Assembly: GCF_027887165.1 (NCBI RefSeq)
Contig: NC_077232.1
Location: 83,523,541 to 83,587,540, forward strand
From: Monodelphis domestica
Lineage: Eukaryota; Chordata; Mammalia; Didelphimorphia; Didelphidae
Direction: 5' to 3'
Length of the DNA: 64,000 bases
Of the stretch, positions 40,901 through 51,735 are shown piece after piece (the stretch's first letter is position 1; the number at the start of each line of letters is the position of its first letter). The notes beneath the pieces are model-generated. The model did not search any database. It was not told where the DNA came from and saw nothing but the letters and a program-made list of their open reading frames with translations. Made by a program: the position numbers and the translations under genes.

Positions 40901-41204
40901 ATCTCACATTCTTCTTATAACTGCTATATTACTTTTTTTCTGACTCTCAGAACTTTCTGCCAGCTGTGTGCTACTTGGAGGGCTGATGTCCAGAGATGTA
41001 AATGTAAGGCACTAAGTGGAGTGATATGAATTGTCTAGTAGTTTTCCATTAGGACATTCAAAGACAAGAAATCAGAAACAAATCCTAAGAAGGTCTAGAA
41101 GGATTCCATCCTTGTAAGAAGCAACTTAGGAGGCACGGGCGACTTTCCAGATCACATTCAATGCTGGTTTGTATAAAAGGCTCCCTAAGGCTTTCTGCCC
41201 TGAA
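40901..41204. other. Unassigned stretch
   Basis: No repeat recognised. Confidence 0.3.
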
Positions 41205-41350
41205 TATATCTATTCATTCATTCAGTGAGTATTTACTGAGCTTTTGTCTAGAGAATAACCCTATGTGCCATAAAAGGAGATAGGGGTTTGGTGGGGAGAA
41301 AGGTGAAGAGATATAGTGAAGAACCAAAGGAGGAAAGAGACAGAAGATGA
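41205..41350 (+). repeat. L2 LINE fragment
   Basis: 'attcattcattcagtgagta' and 'tttactgagcttttgtctag' with 'atgtgccataaaagg'. Confidence 0.6.
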
Positions 41351-41384
41351 TTTTTATTGGGATACCTGAGAATTAAAAACAGTT

Positions 41385-41535
41385 CCAGTGCTAAAAGAGT
41401 ATTTAGGACTCACCTGGTCTAACTTCTATATTTTATAGATTAGGTTATGCAGTCCTAAAAAGGATAAGGACTGCTCAAGGTAACAGAATAAAATCAGTAT
41501 CAAAGCCAGTACTATAATCCAAGATGTACTAGACC
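41385..41535 (-). repeat. MIR SINE, antisense
   Basis: 'gactcacctggtctaacttc', 'ctgctcaaggtaacagaata' and 'caaagccagtactataatcc'. Confidence 0.65.
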
Positions 41536-41617
41536 AGTATGATCAACTCAATGCAACAAACACTGTGATATGAACAGTGATGCAAAGAGGAAAATGCAAT
41601 GGTCCTTGTCTCCTTTT

Positions 41618-41860
41618 GTTGCCCATTCATTTCACTTATACCCAATTCTTTGTGGCCCTATTTGGTTTTATCTTAGCACAGATACCGGAGTTGTATCATT
41701 TCCTCCTCTAGCTCATTTTACAGGTGAGGAGCTGAGGCAAATTCGGATAAAGTGACTTGCCCCAGGTTACACAGCTAGTAAGTGTCTGAGGCCAAATTTG
41801 AACTCAGGCACTCTTGATTACAACTTAAGTGCTCCAGTGTGCCATCTATTTCCTCTGCCC
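41618..41860 (-). repeat. MAR1-type SINE, antisense, full length
   Basis: 'cttatacccaattctttgtg', 'atcttagcacagataccgga', 'gaggagctgaggcaaattcg', 'ggttacacagctagtaagtg' and 'ccagtgtgccatctatttcc'. Confidence 0.88.
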
Positions 41861-41864
41861 TGTC

Positions 41865-42145
41865 TACAGGAAGCTATTATAATCTTAGAGAGGGGAAAAC
41901 ATTCACACAAATATGTATGTATGGTAGGATGTGATTAAAATTTCAGAGATATTCAGCAATTCATATGAAAATTGAAAAGGTGGAGTTAAAGGAAGGTTTC
42001 ATGAATGAATGAAAGAAAAAGCATTCATCAAGCACTTTAATATATTTTTTTGCACTTTATAGAAAAGATGTCATCTGAGATGGATCTTGAAAAAAGAGGA
42101 TTTCAATAGGAAGGGAGAGATATTGCAAGTGTAAGTCAGCCTAAG
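41865..42145 (+). repeat. L2 LINE debris
   Basis: 'aaaaagcattcatcaagcac' (42,018) and 'gagatggatcttgaaaaaag' (42,078) recall the L2 3' region. Weak elsewhere. Confidence 0.4.
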
Positions 42146-42154
42146 TAGATGCAA

Positions 42155-42221
42155 AGACATGTATTATAGGATCATAGAGAGTTTTAGTACTATGAGGACC
42201 CTTAAAGATCATATAGATCTA
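42155..42221 (-). repeat. MIR/L3-type SINE, left part, split by L1
   Basis: 'aggatcatagagagttttag' and 'cccttaaagatcatatagat' stop at the L1. The continuation 'ttattttatagatgaagaaa' is at 44,419-44,540. Confidence 0.65.
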
Positions 42222-44397
42222 ACATAAATCATATTAATATCTTAATAGATGCAGAAAAAGCCTTTGTCAAAATATAACACTCATCCTATTAAAATACTAG
42301 AAAGCATCAGTATAAATGGATTTTTTCTTAAGATTATATGAAGTGTCTATCTAAAACCATCAGCAAGTATTATTTATAATGGAGATAAGCTAGAAGCTTT
42401 CTCAATAAAGTCAAGAGTGAAGCAAGAATACCCATTATCACCAATATTACTAATATACCATTAGAAATGCTAGCAATAGCAATGAGAAGAAAAGAAGTTG
42501 AAGGAATCAGAATGGGCAAAAAGATAATAAAGCTATATCATTTTGCAGATGATATGATACCAAATGTAGAAAAATCCTACAGATTCAACTAAAAAGTTAG
42601 TTGAAAGAATCAATAATTTTCACTAAATAGCAGGGTATAAAATAAACCCACATAGATTATCAGCATTTTTATATATCACTAACAAAATCCTGCAAGAAGA
42701 GATAGAGATGCCCCATTGAAAATAACCAGAGACAAAATAAAATACCCAGGAGTATTTTGCCAAAATAAATCCAGGAACTACACAAACACAATTATATAAA
42801 TTATATAATATAAATTATATTTATATATAATTATATAATTGTGTGTAATTATATAATATAAAGGTTACATTTAAATAATTGTAGAAATATTAATTGATCA
42901 TGAATGGGCAGAGTCAATATAATTAAAATGACAATCCTACCCAAGCAAATCTACTTACTCAATGCCATCCCAATTCAATTACCAAAAAATCTTATTGAGG
43001 TAGAAAAATAATAACAAAATAATAAAAAATTTATTTGGAAGAGCAAAACATAAAGAATATAGAATTATTAAAAAATGGAAAGGAAGGAAATCTAACAGTA
43101 TATGATTTTAACCTGTATTATAAAGTAGTAACTATCAAAACTATCTGGTATTGTCTAAAATAAAAGGTAGGTCAGTATATTTGACAAAAGTATAGGGCCA
43201 AGTTTTGGGGATAAGAATTTACTATTTAATAAAAATTACTGAGACAATTGGAAAGTAGTTTGGCAGAGATGAAGTATAGAATAATATTTTACATCATTCA
43301 CTAAGATAAAATCAAAATGGATACATGATCTAGACATTAAAGGAGATATCATAAGCAAATTAGAACTGGGAACATACTATCAGATTTATGGATAGAAGAA
43401 TTTATGAATAAATAAGAGATGGAGAGCATCATGAGATGTAAAATGAATAATTTTGATTATATTAAATTAAAAGGTTTCTGTACAAATAAAACCAATGTAG
43501 TCAAGATTAGAAGGAAAGCAAAACTGGGGAAACAATTATAGGCAGTTTCTCAGATAGAGGTCCCAGATGTAAAATATATAGAGGACTTTGTCAAATTTAT
43601 AAGAATAAGAGCCATCTTCCAATTGAAATATGGGCAAAAGATATAAACAGATAGTTTTTGGATGAAGAAATCAAAACCATAAAAAATGCTCTCAATCACT
43701 ACTGATTAGAGAAATGTAAACAGAACAATTCTGAGATATCCTATACCTATCAGATTTGCTAAAATGATTAAAGAGCAAAAATTATAGCTGGGGGGAAATG
43801 GGGACACTAATAAACTGTTAGAAGAACTCTGAATTGATCCAAACATTTTGGAGAACAATTTGGAATTATGGCCAAAGAGTTATAAAACTGTGTATATCCT
43901 CAGACTCAGCTGGGTCTGTTTCCCAAAGAAATCAGGGGAAAAGGAAAAGATCATATACATTCCAAAATATTTATAACAGCTCTCTTTGTGGTGTCAAGGA
44001 ACTGGAGATTATGGGGATGTCCATCAATTGGGGAAAGGCTGGACAAATTATAGCATATAATTGTGATGAAATATTACTGTCATAAGAAATTATAACAGGT
44101 TATTTAAAAATATTTGGAAAGTTCTACATGAAGTAATAAGTAGAACCAAGAGAACATTGTATACAGGTATAGAATTAATATTTGAAGAATAACTTGTGAA
44201 ATCCACCTCCAGAGAATGATCCAAAAAATAGAAACACAAAAGACTCTCTCTCTCTCCCCCTCCCCTCTCTCTATATATACATATATGTATATAATATGTG
44301 TGAGATATTATATATATAGGGAGTCAGGTAATATGGCAGTGAGGAGATAGAGGTGAGATAATTGAAAATAAATTCAATCAAATAAATATTTTTTAAA
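42222..44397 (+). mobile_element. L1 LINE, 5'-truncated, ORF2 to 3' end
   Basis: The largest LINE piece in the window. Reverse-transcriptase motifs can be read: DAEKAFVKI near 42,248 (usual form DAEKAFDKI) and HFADDM at 42,539-42,556, about 100 residues apart as expected. 'caatataattaaaatgacaa' (42,917), 'gacactaataaactgttaga' (43,803) and 'gatgtccatcaattggggaa' (44,017) follow in L1 order. A CT/TA tract precedes the end 'caaataaatattttttaaaa'. Many indels and stops; not functional. Confidence 0.88.
44244..44320. repeat. CT-rich and TA-rich tract in L1 3' UTR
   Basis: CT units then 'tatatatacatatatgtata', within the L1 3' UTR. Confidence 0.85.
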
Positions 44398-44545
44398 AGT
44401 TCACATAGAGCCAATCGTTTATTTTATAGATGAAGAAACTGAATTTCCCAGAGGTGTCTAAAGCAGAAGAGCTTAGATCTGAACTATGGTCCCCTGAATC
44501 CAAATACAGAACTATTATCAGTATATACTAATCTCTTTCATATCC
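44398..44545 (-). repeat. MIR SINE, right part after L1
   Basis: 'gatgaagaaactgaatttcc' and 'gcttagatctgaactatggt'. 'tcacatagagccaatc' at its start resembles 'tcatatagatctaac' left of the L1, a likely decayed target duplication. Confidence 0.7.
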
Positions 44546-44599
44546 ATTATCTCAATGGATTCACCCAACAACTCATACCCAATATACTGCATAAGTAAG

Positions 44600-44785
44600 C
44601 AATGTACTATAGTGGATAAAAAGAGGTGCTTGTGCACCCAGAAGACCTGAATTCAAATCCCATCTCAGAACTAATTCTATAATCCTCATTAAATCATTTC
44701 ACCTTTTTTCATCTCAGTTTTCACACCTGAAAAAATAGTGTTGGGGTGGACTTAATTCCTCTTCATGTACTCTGTGATCCAACAA
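44600..44785 (+). repeat. MIR SINE
   Basis: 'ctgaattcaaatcccatctc', 'tctcagttttcacacctgaa' and 'gtgttggggtggacttaatt'. Confidence 0.7.
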
Positions 44786-44789
44786 TGCC

Positions 44790-45200
44790 GGCCTCCTTAC
44801 AGTTCTTTGTCCCCTATATTTGAAACATTCTATCCCTTCATTTCCATCCCCTTATTTTTTTCCGGTTTCTTTCAAAACTAAGCTTTCTCAGTCCCTCCAT
44901 AGATTAGTGATCCCCTTCTCAGACTGTTTGATATCCATTTGGAAACATCTTATCTGTACCTAGTTACTTCCATGTTGCCTTCCCAATAGACATTAGCTCC
45001 TTGAGAGCAGCCATTCTTTTTTGCTTTTCTTTGAATCCTCAGATCTCAGTACAATGCCTAACATATAGTATTGGTTTCTTAACCTCCACCAGTTAGACTT
45101 TAAATTCAGGTAGAACAAGTCCTCCCATTTCTTAATTTTATATCCCCCCCCAGTACTAAACACAACATTCTAAAAATAGCAGATGTTGAATAAGTGTCTG
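44790..45200 (+). repeat. L2 LINE ORF2 end and 3' end
   Basis: 'ttgaaacattctatcccttc', 'tcaaaactaagctttctcag', 'ttagctccttgagagcagcc' and 'tcagtacaatgcctaacata'. A long, ordered L2 match, all decayed. Confidence 0.7.
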
Positions 45201-45264
45201 GGGAACTGAATGGAATTAACAGTTGCTTGTTGGCTATGGTTCCTTCCTCCTCTCATTTCTGAAC

Positions 45265-45605
45265 CTATGGTCCAATGTCCTGGGTCAGAATCCCTCCTCA
45301 AACACTCACTACTTTTGTGATCTCAGAAAATGTCACTGACTTCCTAAAGCTAAGCGCATTCATCTGAAAAATAAGGAGTAAATTAGACTAGATGATTTGG
45401 AGGATCACTACTAGCTTTCAATTAATAAATCATTCTCAAGTGGGTCAGGGATTATTGTCCTCAGTTTATAGTGAAGAAACTGAGGTTTAAGATACAAAGT
45501 GACTTGTCAAGCTCACACAACCAGCAAATGTCAGAACCTAAACTCAACACTATGTCTGCCAACTGAAAATCCAGTTCTCTTCTCACTACACCACTTCTCT
45601 CCCCA
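45265..45605. repeat. MIR SINE pair, sense then antisense
   Basis: Sense MIR 45,265-45,425 ('gggtcagaatccctcctcaa', 'gactagatgatttggaggat'), then antisense MIR 45,430-45,600 ('gaagaaactgaggtttaaga', 'gacttgtcaagctcacacaa'). Confidence 0.75.
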
Positions 45606-45930
45606 AACAGAGATTCTGTAATGTTCCTTCTTTATTTGAGGAGAGAAATGGAAAATGTCACTCTGCTAAACTTTGTGTTGCTTTTAAATGCCCTTTGGGT
45701 ATTCTCCCTTCAGAGCACTGAACAAAATAAATGGAATTCCTCTTTCTGTACACACACTCTAGTGGAAGTGTCATTCCAGAGAGAAATCAATGTTCACAAA
45801 CACTTGGTAAGGGGGAGGGTTATAATACTTCATAAGTTCCTTAACACTAAGTGGGCACAAACAAGCTTCCTTTCCTCTCTCCCAGTTCCTCTCCCTGGGC
45901 TTCCTTATTAGTTACATAGGTATAATAGTT
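45606..45930. other. Unassigned stretch with a signal-peptide-like frame
   Basis: The plus-strand frame 45,621-45,911 (96 codons) has a second methionine at residue 10 followed by a hydrophobic run (NFVLLLNALWVFSL) and then polar sequence. No domain, no homologue recognised, and no splice or promoter context. Probably chance. Confidence 0.3.
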
Positions 45931-45934
45931 GATA

Positions 45935-46250
45935 AATTAACAAGTATTTAGAGATCTGAGAATAGTTAACCTAGAGAAAAGAAGTGTGGCATTGTTTTGT
46001 TTTGAGAGAATAAAGGTGGAAATTATTACCATTTTCAAATCCCTGAATATTTCATGGAGGAGGAATTAATCAGAATTTTATGAGAGATTTGGAAGAAAAG
46101 AAGGATTATGATGAGTAAAAAATATGGAGAAAAAGTGAGAGGGAAAATGTTAGGAAAAAAATACAACCAAACACAACCAAAGAGTCCAAGTTTGAGGGAG
46201 GGGGGTTATAGAATGAAAGGCCTTTTGAAGTAGGGATGTTCCCTATCTTC
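45935..46250 (+). repeat. L3/CR1 LINE fragment
   Basis: 'gttaacctagagaaaagaag', 'taccattttcaaatccctga' and 'ggccttttgaagtagggatg' follow the sense CR1/L3 3' half. Confidence 0.5.
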
Positions 46251-46650
46251 ACAGGTCTGCTACACTACAGATTTCTGTTGTGACTCCTGGGGCTTCACTA
46301 CCGCCCTACTCTAGTCCCTCCTCCTAGTAAAGAGGTGAACCTGGGTTCTGGAGTATATTAACAAAGCACTAGCTCTGGCTAGGACTCCTAAACTGGAAAG
46401 ACTTCAGGTATGGGATTATATGGGATTATATCCTTCTAATCTGAGGACCAGCCAAGCTAGATTCCAAGACTTTAGCATTCAAAGATTAACTAAGAGAGGA
46501 TGGAGTTTGGGGAAATAGCAACTGACCAAAAATAACCCCTTAAAACTTATGTACACGAAGGTGTGGAAATGCAATCTGCTGATGGGGATGAACATCCCCC
46601 CTGATGAAAGGATCGTTTCCTGAAGTATTCATGTGAAGTGTCATTCAACA
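46251..46650. other. Unassigned stretch
   Basis: No family recognised. A 10-bp perfect tandem duplication 'atgggattat' lies at 46,411-46,430. Confidence 0.3.
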
Positions 46651-46654
46651 GGCA

Positions 46655-47115
46655 ATTAGTCCTCTATAGCTTTATGACACCTGCAAATCTGATAGATCTT
46701 TTATGTATGAATTCAATTCATTGATAAAAATCTAAAACAGAATTGCATTGAGGACAGAGTCCTATGACACTTACCAGGAAATTCAATCCAATGGCCATTC
46801 AATTCAATCCAGTGGCAATGGCCATAAATCAATGGCCGTATCTTTCCATCTTGTCCACAAAGATATTATCAGAGATTTGGACACGTGTCTTGTTGAAATC
46901 CTATATTCTGTGTCCATAGAATTCCTATAAGCAATCATCCTAATTCAAAACAAAAACAAAATAAAACAAAATAACTATCACCCCCCCCCCCCAAAGAGAA
47001 TGATTTACTGTGGCATACCTTGTTGTTGGTGAACCCATGTCAGCTTTTAATGATCACACTTTCCAAGTACTTACCAATCTATTTATGTATTTCAGTACCT
47101 CGCCTGGGGGATCCT
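46655..47115 (-). repeat. L3/CR1 LINE reverse-transcriptase region, antisense
   Basis: 'cattgataaaaatctaaaac', 'ttgaggacagagtcctatga', 'tatctttccatcttgtccac', 'tcttgttgaaatcctatatt' and 'gttggtgaacccatgtcagc', in reversed CR1/L3 order. A CAAAA-rich tract and a poly-C run sit inside. Confidence 0.7.
46942..46993. repeat. (CAAAA)n and poly-C tract
   Basis: 'caaaacaaaaacaaaataaa' leads to a run of about 12 C at 46,981. Confidence 0.85.
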
Positions 47116-47189
47116 AGAACCTTGGGACTTGGAAAATGTTATAATCCAAGTCAAGGGTACTTTCACTATAGCAAACTACCTCTTTAAAC

Positions 47190-47385
47190 ACTGAAAAAAA
47201 AAACACCTCACTTTCTATCTTAGCATTGATATTAAGTATTGGTTCCAAGGCAGAATACTAAGGGTTAGGTAATTGGTATTAAGTGACCTGCCAAGGGTCA
47301 CACAACTAGGAAGTGACTGAGGTGAGATTTGAACCCACTAGAGTTCCTGATCCCAAGCCCAGCATTCTGTCACCTTGCTTTCCCT
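47190..47385 (-). repeat. tRNA-derived marsupial SINE, antisense
   Basis: 'cctcactttctatcttagca', 'tattggttccaaggcagaat', 'aagggtcacacaactaggaa' and 'agatttgaacccactagagt'. Diverged. Confidence 0.85.
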
Positions 47386-47512
47386 TCAATTTTTTTTCTT
47401 CATTCAAAGATATTTTATTTTCCCAATTATATATAACAATTTTCTGAAATTATAAGATCCATATTGCCTACCTCCTTCCCTTCCCTCCCCCTCTAGGAGA
47501 TGGCAAGCAATT

Positions 47513-47527
47513 CCTTCAAACATTTTT
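47513..47527. repeat. Perfect 15-bp target-site duplication, left copy
   Basis: 'ccttcaaacattttt' recurs exactly at 47,721-47,735. Confidence 0.95.
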
Positions 47528-47720
47528 TTAACCCTTACCTTCTGTCTTGGAGTCAATACTGTGTATTGGCTCCAAGGCAGAAGAGTGGTAAGGGCTAGGC
47601 AATGGGGGTCAAGTGACTTGCCCAGGGTCACACAGTTGGGAAGTGTCTGAGGCCAGATTTGAACCTAGGACTGCCCATCTCTAGGCCTGGCTCTCAAACA
47701 CTGAGCTACCCAACTGCCCC
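47528..47720 (-). repeat. Young tRNA-derived marsupial SINE, antisense
   Basis: 'aacccttaccttctgtcttg', 'tgtattggctccaaggcaga', 'tgacttgcccagggtcacac', 'ctgagctacccaactgcccc'. The perfect flanking duplication and low divergence indicate recent insertion. The ORF 47,404-47,631 overlaps it and is spurious. Confidence 0.95.
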
Positions 47721-47801
47721 CCTTCAAACATTTTTATAAGAAATAATTCCTGAACCAAGGGCTTCCTTGGTCATCTGATGCTGTACCATATTATAAGGAA
47801 A

Positions 47802-47840
<39 letters not shown>
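47802..47840. repeat. (CA)n microsatellite
   Basis: About 19 CA units, uninterrupted. Confidence 0.95.
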
Positions 47841-47841
<1 letters not shown>

Positions 47842-48640
47842 TTCCTGGAGCCCTCTGAGCTACTTTGCTCTCCTTTTGATAGATGGAATTTGATAAAGTT
47901 TTTGCCTTTGGTTTTCTTAGCTGCAGAGTACAAATGATTCAGAACAGGGGAGTTTTATTAACCTCTGCATCCTTCTCCTGGTCATACCAGACATTGTTAG
48001 GCTTAACCATGCATACTTGGGTTGAAGGAATGTTCCCATTCTAAAGGCATGGGCAGACACCCTGAAACATCAGTCATCCCCTTTTCAAGTAATGATTTCC
48101 TATTCCACTCCAGCAGCAGACGTGACAAACACTCTGAATAAAAGTTTTACAAAACCCAAAAACATTAGCAGGGAAGTCCTCCCCCTCCCTTGGGAGCAAA
48201 GTCCTTCCTCTTCCCTTTTGGGAGTAATGGAGAGAGATGATTAGCATTTTACCATGGCCAACTTATCTTCTCTAATGAAGAGTTTTCATTTAAAGCTCCA
48301 ATATTAAGGTGAATATAATATCACAATGGGCAACAGCTGATTCCTCTGCAAGATAATTAGTAATGACTTAGCTTTAATTGTTCACAGAGAACTACCAGCA
48401 CAGTGCACCATGTTTATTTTGAAGGGAAAGGAGATGGAATTGGAAGTCTGGGTAAGTTTTGTTTGTTTCTTTATATTACTTATATCTTGAGTTCTTGAAA
48501 GATACCTGGATGGCCCATAGCGCAATCATGGAATTAGATGAAAGATTTCTTAAGCACAGTCCCTACCCTCCCACACCCCATTTCATTCTCCTTATTCAGT
48601 ATCTCTTCTACATAGTTTAAGGGGAAAAAAAGGCAGTCTC
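47841..48640. other. Unique-looking 800-bp stretch
   Basis: No repeat recognised. The part at 48,285-48,450 is AT-rich with 'ggcaacagctgattcctctg' (an E-box CAGCTG) and 'gataattagtaatgacttag' (TAATTA-type core). Such a mix is typical of developmental enhancers but not diagnostic. Confidence 0.35.
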
Positions 48641-48654
48641 TCCCCCTCCCAACC

Positions 48655-48812
48655 CTCAGTCAAGAAAGCTGAAATTGAATCCAGGCTCTGCTATAAATTC
48701 ATAACTTTGGACACATTACTCATTTCTCTATGCCTCTGGTTTTTCCTCTTAAAAACAAAGGGAACTGGAATAAAAGATCTTTCTCTTATGAGTACTCTTC
48801 AATATAAATCAT
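48655..48812 (+). repeat. MIR SINE
   Basis: 'aattgaatccaggctctgct', 'tataaattcataactttgga' and 'ggaactggaataaaagatct'. Confidence 0.7.
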
Positions 48813-48829
48813 GAATCTTGACTCCACAC

Positions 48830-49418
48830 TCTCTCTCATTACAAATATCTAATTGGTTTCTAATCTTGATCATTGTACTTTCCCATCCTCTACTCATTAC
48901 TTTCAGTTATTACCCCAATTCGGACCTTTAGTGCTTCTTACCTGTATTATCATACCTGGAAGACACTACATATCACACCATGTGAGGATATTTGGGAACT
49001 GATAGGTGTATTTCCTTATGGAAAGAAAGTTGGATGTAGAACTATTTTTCACTACTAGATTCTTAGTATCTCAAACTTTAATTATTATACACTTTAACTG
49101 TAAGTTCTTACCATTTTACAACCCTAATTAAAAAAATCTTCATTAGCTCCCTATTGCCCCTAAATTCCTGTTTATATTTTAATGTCATTTATAATGTTAC
49201 TCCAATCTACATTTTCAACATCATCATATATTACTTTCTTTCCCTTAGTCTACAGTCTAATGAAATTGGCTCTTACTATGCTTCACCCATTGTATTTTAT
49301 CTCCCATCCCCATTTTGTATTGGTCATCCTCCAGACTTGGAATAGATTCCTTCCTAATCTCTACCTTATAAAATATCTTATTTTCTTCATGAGAAAGCTC
49401 AGGTATTACCTTTATTAT
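48830..49418 (+). repeat. L2 LINE ORF2 region
   Basis: 'tctaattggtttctaatctt', 'cattagctccctattgcccc', 'catttataatgttactccaa' and 'ctccagacttggaatagatt' fit L2 ORF2 order. Frames at 49,154-49,463 are relics. Confidence 0.65.
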
Positions 49419-49625
49419 TTTTTTCTTTTTTAAACCTTTGCCTTCTGTCTTAGAATTGATCATGAATATTGAATTTGAGGAAGAAGAGTGGTAAGGACTA
49501 GGTATTTGGGGTTAAGTGACTTGCCCAGGATCACACATCTAAGAAATATCTGAAGCTGGATTTGAACCCAGATCCTCCTGACATCAGGCCTGACACTTTT
49601 CCACTGTGCTACCTATCTTCCCCCA
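49419..49625 (-). repeat. tRNA-derived marsupial SINE, antisense
   Basis: 'aaacctttgccttctgtctt', 'gtgacttgcccaggatcaca' and 'ggatttgaacccagatcctc', ending 'ccactgtgctacctatcttc'. Confidence 0.88.
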
Positions 49626-49639
49626 TCTTCATTGCTTCT

Positions 49640-50535
49640 TGATAGACTATTTTTAAAAATTCAATCTTATTTTTAGGGGGAATTCTCTCCCTCACTCCAC
49701 CCACTGAGAAGTCAAGGAAGACAAATCCCATTACAAATATGTATAATCAAGCAAAACAACTTTCCATTTTAGTCAGATCAAAAAAAAAAGGAAAAAAGCA
49801 AAGAAAGAGAAGAAAATATGCTTTCATTCCCACTTATTTCATCAGCTCTTTATCTATATGAGGATTCCATTTTTCATCATTTCTACTTAATTTACTTCCC
49901 ATCAGTTCATACAAGTCTAATTAGGTTTCAATAAAACCTTCTCCATTATTTTTCACAATACAATAGTATTCCATCATGTTCATTTACCATGATTTGTTCA
50001 GCCTCTCCCCAACTGATGAGTTTTTGTCTCCTCAAGTTGCCAATTCTTTGCCACCACAGAAGGAACTGCTATAAATATTTTTGTATGTATTTGCAAATTT
50101 GGACATATATGCAAATTTGTATGTCTTCCCATTTTCTTTTATCTCTTTGATGTATACCCTTTGTAGTGGCATTGCTGGGTCAGTAGTTTGGGTACATAGT
50201 TTGATAACTCTTTGGAAATACTTCCAAATCAATTTCTAGAATCATTGGATTGATTCACAGGTCCACCAACAATGCATTAATGTATTTATTTTTCTACATT
50301 CCCTCCAGAAATTATCATTTTCCTTCTTTAACATCTTAGCCAATCTGAGGGGTATAAGGAGTTATCTCAGACTTGTTTCAGTATTAATTTCTTTTGTTAT
50401 TAGTGATTTGGGGCTTTTTTTTCATATGGCTATTGACATCTTGGATTTATTCCTCTAAAAACTATCTATTCATATCTTTTGACCATTTATTTGGGAAATG
50501 GCTTAATTGGGAAATGGCTTTTCTTTCATAGACTA
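49640..50535 (-). mobile_element. L1 LINE 3' end, antisense
   Basis: 'acaatagtattccatcatgt', 'gccaattctttgccaccaca', 'agtggcattgctgggtcagt', 'ccaccaacaatgcattaatg', 'caatctgaggggtataagga' and 'ttgaccatttatttgggaaa' follow reversed L1 ORF2-to-3' UTR order. The minus-strand ORF 50,032-50,232 is a relic of ORF2. Confidence 0.88.
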
Positions 50536-50544
50536 TTGCAACAT

Positions 50545-50770
50545 CTTCCCAATGCTTTAGAATTCTATGTTGTACATTCTAAGTTCCCTTCCAGTTCTGA
50601 CATTCTATATTCTATATTCTAATGCACATGCCAGTTCTAAAATTCAAGATCCTAAGGTTTCTTCCAGATCTTTCATTTTATTCTATGTTCTAAGGTATGT
50701 ACCAGAACTATTATTTTGTGATCCTTGTTTTAAAGTTCACAAATCTAAGAGTCTAGGATTTTATGGGGTT
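50545..50770 (+). repeat. About 30-bp minisatellite, reversed orientation
   Basis: 'aagttcccttccagttctga', 'tgcacatgccagttctaaaa', 'aaggtttcttccagatcttt', 'aaggtatgtaccagaactat': the reverse complement of the unit at 33.4 and 34.9 kb, about seven decayed units. Confidence 0.7.
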
Positions 50771-51035
50771 TTAATTATTCTTTTAGTATGGGGGATATGG
50801 AGAGACATATGAGGCAACAGGTAACAGTTAAGGATCATTCTTTATCTTTGGAAGAATGTAAAAATGCCTGTATTCTAACAGTCAGAGCTACAAATAGGGT
50901 TTAATTAGAAATCGTCCCAGTTAAAATGGGCTCTCTAGCCATAGATAAGCCCTTTCAAAATCAGGTAATAAGATCAATTGTAGTCACTGTTTCCTTCTAT
51001 CTAGTTTCATATTCATAAAACCCTTATGAATCTTG
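50771..51035. other. Unassigned spacer
   Basis: No repeat recognised. Confidence 0.3.
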
Positions 51036-51037
51036 TT

Positions 51038-51295
51038 CTTGTTCAGTCTCTTGAGTCATATCTAACTCTTTGTTACCTCATTTGGGATTTTTTTTTAGCA
51101 AAAAATACTGGAGTAGTTTCCCATTTCTTTCTACAGCTTATTTTATGAATAAGGAAATGAGAGAAACAGGGTTAAGTGACTTGCCCAGGATCACACATCT
51201 AGTAAGTTTCTGAGTCTGGGTTTGAACTCAAGAAGATGATTCTTCCTGATTCAAGGTCCAGTGCTCTAATCCTTTGAACCACATAGCTGCCCCTC
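51038..51295 (-). repeat. MAR1-type SINE, antisense, full length
   Basis: 'tcttgttcagtctcttgagt', 'tttctacagcttattttatg', 'gacttgcccaggatcacaca' and 'gaaccacatagctgcccc'. Confidence 0.88.
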
Positions 51296-51299
51296 ATGA

Positions 51300-51542
51300 A
51301 ATAATTCTATATTTTTCCCTTTCTACAGATGAGGAAACTGATTCAGGGAAGATCATGAGATCATAGACTTTACTCTGAAACTTCCCTTAAAGATCTCATC
51401 TGATCTCTTTTTATTTTTACAAATAAAAAATATTGAGTCACCCTGAGGGGAAGTTACTTGTTCACAATCTTACATGGAGGCAGTAACAGAGGCTAGATTG
51501 TCTCTGGACTCTTGTTCCAATGTACTTTCTACCATACCATAT
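51300..51542 (-). repeat. MIR SINE pieces, antisense
   Basis: A short 'ctacagatgaggaaactgat' piece, then a second MIR ('ttaaagatctcatctgatct', 'gttacttgttcacaatctta', 'ttgtctctggactcttgttc'). Confidence 0.6.
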
Positions 51543-51554
51543 TTAGAGTTATAA

Positions 51555-51735
51555 GGGCTAAAGTGTTACACATGAAGTCAGAAAGACCAGAATTCAAATT
51601 CTGCTTCAGACTAGCTATGTGATCTCAGATAAAATGTCAAACCTTTTAGTCTCATTTTTCTCATTTGAGAAATAATTACACTTATAAAGATCAAACTAGG
51701 TGATATATGTAAAGTGCTATGGAGGAGTCAATTAC
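51555..51735 (+). repeat. MIR SINE
   Basis: 'ccagaattcaaattctgctt', 'cagactagctatgtgatctc' and 'catttttctcatttgagaaa'. Confidence 0.7.

Larger units (their letters stand above)
47386..47770 (-). repeat. L1 3' end, antisense, split by SINE
   Basis: 'tcttcattcaaagatatttt', 'attttcccaattatatataa' and 'ctccccctctaggagatggc' are reversed L1 3' UTR. The SINE at 47,528-47,720 interrupts it. Confidence 0.6.

Noticed and set aside
42222-44397. Potentially active L1
   Set aside because: 5'-truncated, with frame breaks throughout and an altered RT motif (DAEKAFVK).
47404-47631. 75-codon minus-strand frame, nearly the same start as a frame at 52,148 (MTLGKSL)
   Set aside because: Both frames begin in copies of the same tRNA-derived SINE, so the shared start is the SINE and not a gene family.
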